DNA of 64,000 bases, taken from assembly GCF_052324685.1 (NCBI RefSeq), contig NC_135228.1:15492611-15556610 (forward strand), in the 5' to 3' direction. Made by a program: the position numbers and the translations under genes. Each line of letters opens with the position of its first letter. The stretch's first letter is position 1. The notes below the pieces were generated by a model. The model was not told the DNA's origin. It worked only from the letters and a program-made list of their open reading frames with translations, and did no database searches. Shown here piece after piece: positions 57,997 through 64,000 of this stretch. The stretch comes from Brachyhypopomus gauderio. Taxonomy: Eukaryota; Chordata; Actinopteri; Gymnotiformes; Hypopomidae.

Positions 57997-59932
57997 GTCC
58001 GGCTCTCGCGGGCCGCCCACTTCATGGAAGGAGGAGCTTCGCCCCCGGTCCACGCCCCCTAGAAAATGCACCGAGGGCACATTTTCAACATCCAGGTCAA
58101 AGCACAGGACAAAATATGTGCAACAGCAAGATGATGGCAACAGGTCCATGTTATGATGTGTAGCCAACAATGAAAATGGAAATGCAATGAGATCAGAAGG
58201 TTTGCAATAATCCTGTGCATTGAGGAGGTTAATGCCCCAAAATAAAGTTCAGACCCCAACTGCCCCATAGTCTTCACACATTGACAGCTGGGTGGTTTAT
58301 CACAGTTTTAGTTAACATGCATTCAGAGGCTGAAAAGAGACATTTGCTTTTCACAGCCACAATCAGTTCATGCACTTTTTTTTAAACAACTTTAAACTTT
58401 AAAGTTCCTGCATGGTCAAATTTGATTGGTGGGATTCTGATTGAACGTGATTATACCCAGCGTCAAGGCACTGAAGTCCAGCCAACAGACCCTTTAGACA
58501 CCAAAACAACTTTATACAAACTCCTGCTCTTTAATACATGCAGTGCAGAAAAGCTTATCATCAACATTATATCCAGATCCAAAGCTCTAAACTGACCTAA
58601 GCTATACATTATGAGCTCAGGATATCACAGACTACTACATTTTGTACACAGCAATTTAAAGTTATAGTGAAGGGTTAAAGCATACAAAGGCATTCAAATG
58701 AAACCATTCTATCAGTCTGAATGCCAAATCCACTCAGCACTAAATCCTATTTAAAAAGATGACGCGGGTGATGCTAAATCAGTGCATTAGAAACACAATC
58801 CCTCTGCTTCTACTTACACAGTTTTAGGCTAGAATGGTTTCATTAGTTGCCTCTGCATACAGTTTCAGTCTAGTGGTTAATGCACCATCTACAGAGTAGT
58901 GAAGGGGAATTTATTACATCTATTGCTTTCAGATATTCTCCGCATTCTCAAGGAGGATGAGGCTTTTTTCCGAAACATCTGTGGTAAATAAATAAATAAG
59001 TAAAAGTACAGTAAGTCAAGAACGGGGGTTACTGGTATATTGCTGCTTTGCATCAAAACAGGGAAAGAGAGGGGGGGAGAACATGACACAAAGGGGGGGA
59101 AAAATGCATTTCACAATGCTGTATTGCACCTCTGGCCCCACTAACACTGCTTATGAAAGCACCACCGCACCACTCCATGACTTCAACACCCCCCACCCAC
59201 CCCACCCAGCTTCCCCCATAGAACCAACTACTGAAATGATGACACTGCAGAAGTTAACAAAGCTCAGGGTTAAAATGAATAGAAAACATTACTAGCAATC
59301 TGAGATGGACATATGGCAGCAGAGTAAATGCACTGACAAAGCAACAAAAGACAAATGTTTCCTAGCGGTGATTCACTGAAACAATACATGCCACAGTAAA
59401 CCAATGCACCTATGGTACATCACATTTGTAATGCAGTAACTATTGTAATACAAACAAAAATGGGTTAGCATTAGTTTAGTTGTGTGTGTAACAAAACACT
59501 TTGTTTTGTTACATGTATTACAATGTGGTTACTGATTTGCTGCTTGTATTTATCACATAGCTTGTAACAGTTGCTAAAAATAAACCACTAACGTGATCTG
59601 TACCTAATGAACACATACTTTAATAAACATAGATGTTAAATTGTTTTATCTGAAAGTAAGTCACCAAACTGCAGCTACCAAAACATGTACCATTATACTT
59701 TACATAAAGTATTCTTGAAAAATTAACTTTGAATATGTAATAAGTTACAGTGAACAAACAGTACCTAGAGAATCATGAACAATGTGTCCATTATAAACTC
59801 TCACTGCTATTTCTGTGCAGGACACCTGCCTGAGTCTTCCTGTCACTTGTGTAACCTCACCTCTGTAACGGGTGATGTGTGCTACCTGCTCCCAGCCCCG
59901 CCCCCTGCCCCGCCCCCAGCCAGGTTACCTAC

Positions 59933-60076
59933 CTGTGTGGCTGTTGTAGTTGGTGTCCTGGCTTAACACTGGATGCTCATGGCGCCGGCCCTGGCCTGGC
60001 TCACTGCTCCCCACAAGCTCCTCGAGGCTTTCCAAAATGCACACGCGGTCCGCAAGCTCTCGAACACCCAGCCACT
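59933..60076 (-). other. Candidate upstream amot exon, open in frame
   Basis: On the minus strand an acceptor (TTGTAG) at 60077 and a donor (CACAG|GTAGGT) at 59933 bound 144 bases that stay open in the phase that continues into the amot start exon. The translation includes RELADRVCILESLEELV, a coiled-coil-like stretch I cannot match to a family. It may simply be a leader exon whose open frame is fortuitous. Confidence 0.35.
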
Positions 60077-61030
60077 CTACAACAGGAAGGCACTCTCACC
60101 AGCTAGAACAATAGGGTGGGGTCCAGATCCAAGCAGGGGGGCTTTTTGGACTACAGAAGTGGGTGGGGGGTGAGGAATGTGGAATATACAGCACTTGCAG
60201 TACGTTCGTTTCCTGGCCATGACAGAACTAAAAAAGAAATGCCCTTGTGCACCCCCCCCCCCCCCCCCCCCAACTCCCCACCCTTTCATGGTCATGCAGC
60301 TGTGTGGTCAAGCAGTAGAGAGGCAGCACCCTTATATTATGAACAGAGATCTGTTAAAATGTTTCACTTTTCATGGTTAAGAGTGGAGCATGTTAAGTTA
60401 AGACTGATTCCAGATCAGTTGTTATGAAGAGAAACCAGCCAGTGAGAGAAATGCTAAATTCAAACACAGGATGTGAGGATGTGCATAGTTTTAAAGGGGA
60501 TTACTCAAGGGGATTTGAGCTGCTCTAGGCAAAATAATACAATCACTATGGGAACAGTGTTCCACTCAGCCTAGCGTGTAAAATTGTACAGACATTTTAG
60601 CATGGATCAGTGGAAAAAGTCTCCTGACAGTATTTGGGATAGTGACATTTTAAGAAATCACATCAAGAAAAATAAGCTTCTCCTCATAAAACAGAACTAA
60701 TCCAGAAGGTACATTTATAGACCAAAAACAACCCCCCCCCCCCCCCCCCCCCCCCCCCAGCTCGCCGGATCCCTAAGTGAATAAACTTCTTTTCTTCTGC
60801 TGACTTGGAACACATGTTGAGAACAATCATGGCTGTCTTACTACCTCTACCATTAACAAGTTCCTATAGTAAATCTCTGATGACATGGTGAAAGTACAGA
60901 GTTCTGTCGCCGTTCAACATCAACAGAAATGGATCCCTAAGTCTGTGAGGCCTAACCACACAATCAGCTGAAGGGGGACAAGGCGTCCCTCCGTTCCTTA
61001 GCCAAGTACCACAACAGATTGTTTAACTGT

Positions 61031-61033
<3 letters not shown>

Positions 61034-61080
<47 letters not shown>
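61034..61080. repeat. (CA)n microsatellite
   Basis: About 23 CA units. Confidence 0.95.
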
Positions 61081-61082
<2 letters not shown>

Positions 61083-61983
61083 GAATGAATCGACTTGTCA
61101 TCCCCCAAACCGATGAAAAACGACACCCAGATGGCTCGTCTCCCCACACCTCTGACGGCTGACGATCGAACTTGAAGTTCCTTGCCTGCTTTAGATAAAC
61201 TGTTTATTCCGCAGGCAAGCCGCCCCGGAGTGAATTCGCGGAATCTGGCATTCCGAGGACTCCACAGATTGGTCTCCCTGAGCCCAGTCCCCAAGGCTTG
61301 GACCCGTCCTGCTTCACCGCAGCCGTCTGTGACACTGCGTGCTGACATTTAAAGTACAGGCCAAGACATGGAGAGTGTCAGCTCCAGAACAGCAACTGAA
61401 TGTTTACCAATATACATCCCAACTGTTCATACAGCCATCCCACCAATCTACAGAACATGGATGGAGAGGCAAACCCAAGCACAAACTGAAACTGTTCTTT
61501 CAGCAGCAAGTGTGAGCTTAACCAGAGACTCACTCATTTTAAACTATCAAATAAACAGATCAATAAAAACATGCACAAACACATACACACACAATAGCTT
61601 CAGCAAATCGTGCCTTGTGTTCAAGATGCCATTCAATGTATTTATCCATTTTCCACATTTTAAAACTTATTACATTTTTTATTCAAATAATCATTCTTTT
61701 TCATCAGCCTCACCTCTGACTTGTTGAAATAACACACCTATGAAATCCAGATCCAATCTACCAGTACAAGAAAAACAAATCCAGGCAGAACAGAGAAGCA
61801 AAATCCCGAGCAAACGCAAACAGCGTTCAGAAACTGTCAATATTCTCTCCGCCAAAGACGCCTAAATCCCGCGAAACCTCTGCTTAACGGTCAGGAGCGA
61901 GCGCTAAACACCCTGCATGAACGCTCCGCTCTTCCTTTCACACGCCTAGGCGCCGTTCTGCTGACGGCCGTGCGCTTCGCTAC

Positions 61984-62059
61984 CTGCCGCGTTCCTCCAG
62001 GTGTGGCCGTGAGGACAGGTGAGTCTGGAGAGGAGCCAGGAGCCTCTCCACACCCTCAT
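61984..62059 (-). other. Candidate first exon upstream of amot, with in-frame ATG
   Basis: From an ATG at 62059 (minus) 25 codons run to a donor GCAG|GTAGCG at 61984, phase 1, which matches the incoming phase of the candidate exon 59933-60076. The patch is CpG-rich compared with its surroundings. With so many possible ATG-donor pairs in 2 kb, chance is a real alternative. Confidence 0.25.
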
Positions 62060-64000
62060 ACCAACCTGCTTCACCAACTGCTGCCGAAAGCCTTTGCAAA
62101 CACTTCTCTTTATGTATAGGGAAATTTAATTAGCAAGAGCAACTTCATCAGATGGAAAATGCACAACTCAGGGTCATGTAAAATAGCACAACTGTATAAA
62201 AGGCATCACTATATAGTTTGCACCTGTTAGGGTTTTGTTTACACAGAATCTAGCTTGTTGACACAGTGACTATGAACAAGTAACAGACAAAACGTTCATC
62301 ACACTCCTTTCATCACACAACATTTAGGACCTTTCAGTATCCCTCCTGTCTGAACAACAAAACTGAGGTTGACTTTCTTCACTTAGCCTATTTGGCCGAA
62401 CAAGCCTGAAACGTAGATTCCAAAATATAAATGTAATATATCTACATTTATAAATATATAAATTTATATAAATATTTACTTTACTTTGGCTTTTTATTCA
62501 TTCTTTTCAGGCCTACCGAGTAGCATTTCCTTTAAAATGTATGTTAAAAAGAAAGTTAGTAAAAGTATTAAGTGTGCTTATACATATAGCACTGTGTACA
62601 GAACATAGATCAAATAAAGCTCTCCAGGTCAAGTTAAGAACCCTCTGGACATGGTTTCCACCTGCCAGGAAAGGTAAAGCAATTGGAAGGCAGGTGAAGA
62701 GATGATCTGAGATAAGAGGTCCAGAGACACCTGGCCTGCCTTGGACAATACCTAGCCCTCATTCCAGCTTCACTTTCTCACTAACTACCCCCAGTTCACT
62801 TGCATCAAAGACCTGCTCTGCGGAGCCAAGAACATCTCGGGCACTGGCCACCAGAATAGAGAGAGTGCGAATGAGAGAACAAGAGAGTGAATGAGAGAAT
62901 GAAATGAAGAAAAGGCCATACAAGCAGTGGGAGCAGTGGAGGAGCGCCAAACGACCGGGCCGCATTCTGCCAGACAAGTTCAAAAGGCAAAAGAACAGAG
63001 GACAACGCTACTTCCGTTGGAAAACCCAAGTCTTTAAAAGCAATAACTCAGCCATGACAATCTGGAGAGTTTTAAAACGGTAAAGATACCTTCTGTTTTA
63101 GGTCAGATTGTTACTCTATACTGATAAACGTGAACAAACAAGAACTATGGATGCACATCAGGACGGTCTGAGAGGAATTATGACAAATAGGAAGGATAAT
63201 TACTCAGTAACAATCATACATTCCTGACTAATTCAGTTGTTTTGAGTACAACCTATTAATGCATTATGGCTGATATGGGCCATGATTTGTGATGGTTTGC
63301 ATAAAGTCATTTAGTTTTCTAGTAGCAAATCCTGATGGTAAACTCTAATTGTCTGACCATAACCTGGATTTCATGAAGGTCCGGTATGTTCTGAATGGAG
63401 CCCTAAGTTGTGTAAATATTTACCAGTCGAGCACAGGTTTCCCAGGGCCCCATGTCGACAGTGTTTATTCTAGTAATACAGCAGGAATGTGGCCCAGCGT
63501 AGGCTCAGAACAGTCCTTGTGCTGGAAGGCAGCCAAACAACGCCTGAACATCACCTGACGGTGCAGTCCTGTCTCCTGACCCCATCACCCAGAGGCACTG
63601 CAGGCAGCCTGTGCCATTGTGAATCCGACTCCATTTCCTGAGCCAGGATGGGAACAGAGGAGACTCAAGGCTGGGAGACAACGCGGAGCTGCTGTGGATC
63701 TCCGGGATGGGCTGAGGACTGAGGACTGGGACCGGGGGGGACAGTGAACCTCTGCCAGGAGTTGATGCATTGTTTGGTCATTGAAACCACTTCCTAACAC
63801 ATCCAGTACTACCTTGTATTGCTTTCAATTAGCTTTAAGGGAAAATATCCACAAAAAGCTTTTGTTCACTATTTCTAAAAAAAAAAAAAAAAAAAAATTT
63901 TTGGGACTAGAATAAATAAAACTCTTCCTGTAGGATTCCAAAGAGCATAAAACTCCATACAGATGTTGGTTTATCGTGGCCTGGTTACTGAGCAGTGTTT

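Larger units (their letters stand above)
58059..64000. other. amot 5' flank: introns, possible leader exons and intergenic DNA
   Basis: An acceptor TTTTCTAG ends at 58059, so the amot start exon begins at 58058 and at least one upstream exon must exist. Candidates are 59933-60076 and 61984-62059. The rest holds poly-C runs (60252-60272 and 60732-60758), a (CA)n tract (61034-61080) and a poly-A run near 63880. No other gene was recognised. Confidence 0.5.

Overview
The window looks like nuclear DNA of a teleost fish. The genes are split by GT-AG introns, the intergenic DNA is rich in (CA)n, (CT)n, (TA)n and poly-C tracts, and it holds a Tc1-type transposon relic and a hAT-type MITE. The encoded proteins match vertebrate families. 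The species cannot be named from the sequence alone.

Six protein-coding genes can be assembled exon by exon with consistent reading phase. They are rbm41 (+, 8975-18163), cldn2 (-, 19464-20288), ripply1 (+, 31646-33394), prrg3 (+, 35889-37511), a gene of the mitochondrial fission factor family (Mff/FATE1-like, +, 42283-45286) and amot (-, 48739-57996). A seventh gene is suggested only by a nine-codon start exon at 7580-7606 on the minus strand. In human, RBM41, CLDN2 and RIPPLY1 lie together at Xq22.3, PRRG3 and FATE1 are neighbours at Xq28, and AMOT is at Xq23. The window therefore packs pieces of the human X long arm into about 50 kb.

Layout. 1-7579 has no recognisable exon; it holds microsatellites, a 14-bp minisatellite and CpG-rich stretches. 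7580-8975 is a head-to-head promoter interval with a cluster of AT-rich palindromes. 8975-18163 is rbm41; its last intron carries about 3.4 kb of a 36-bp minisatellite. 20289-31490 is a repeat-rich gene desert between cldn2 and ripply1, with a local family of about seven related repeats, a Tc1 relic with TA duplications, a hAT MITE with an 8-bp duplication, and a 45-bp insertion between 17-bp duplications. 31490-45840 holds three plus-strand genes in a row. 45840-58058 is amot, tail-to-tail with the Mff-like gene. 58059-64000 is the amot 5' flank, with possible upstream exons.

The genes do not form one pathway: minor-spliceosome-related RNA binding (rbm41), tight-junction paracellular pore (cldn2), Groucho-dependent repression in somite formation (ripply1), a transmembrane Gla protein with PPxY tails (prrg3), a tail-anchored mitochondrial/peroxisomal membrane protein (Mff-like) and a Hippo/YAP scaffold (amot). 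prrg3 and amot both carry PPxY motifs, the ligand type of WW-domain proteins such as YAP and NEDD4-family ligases.
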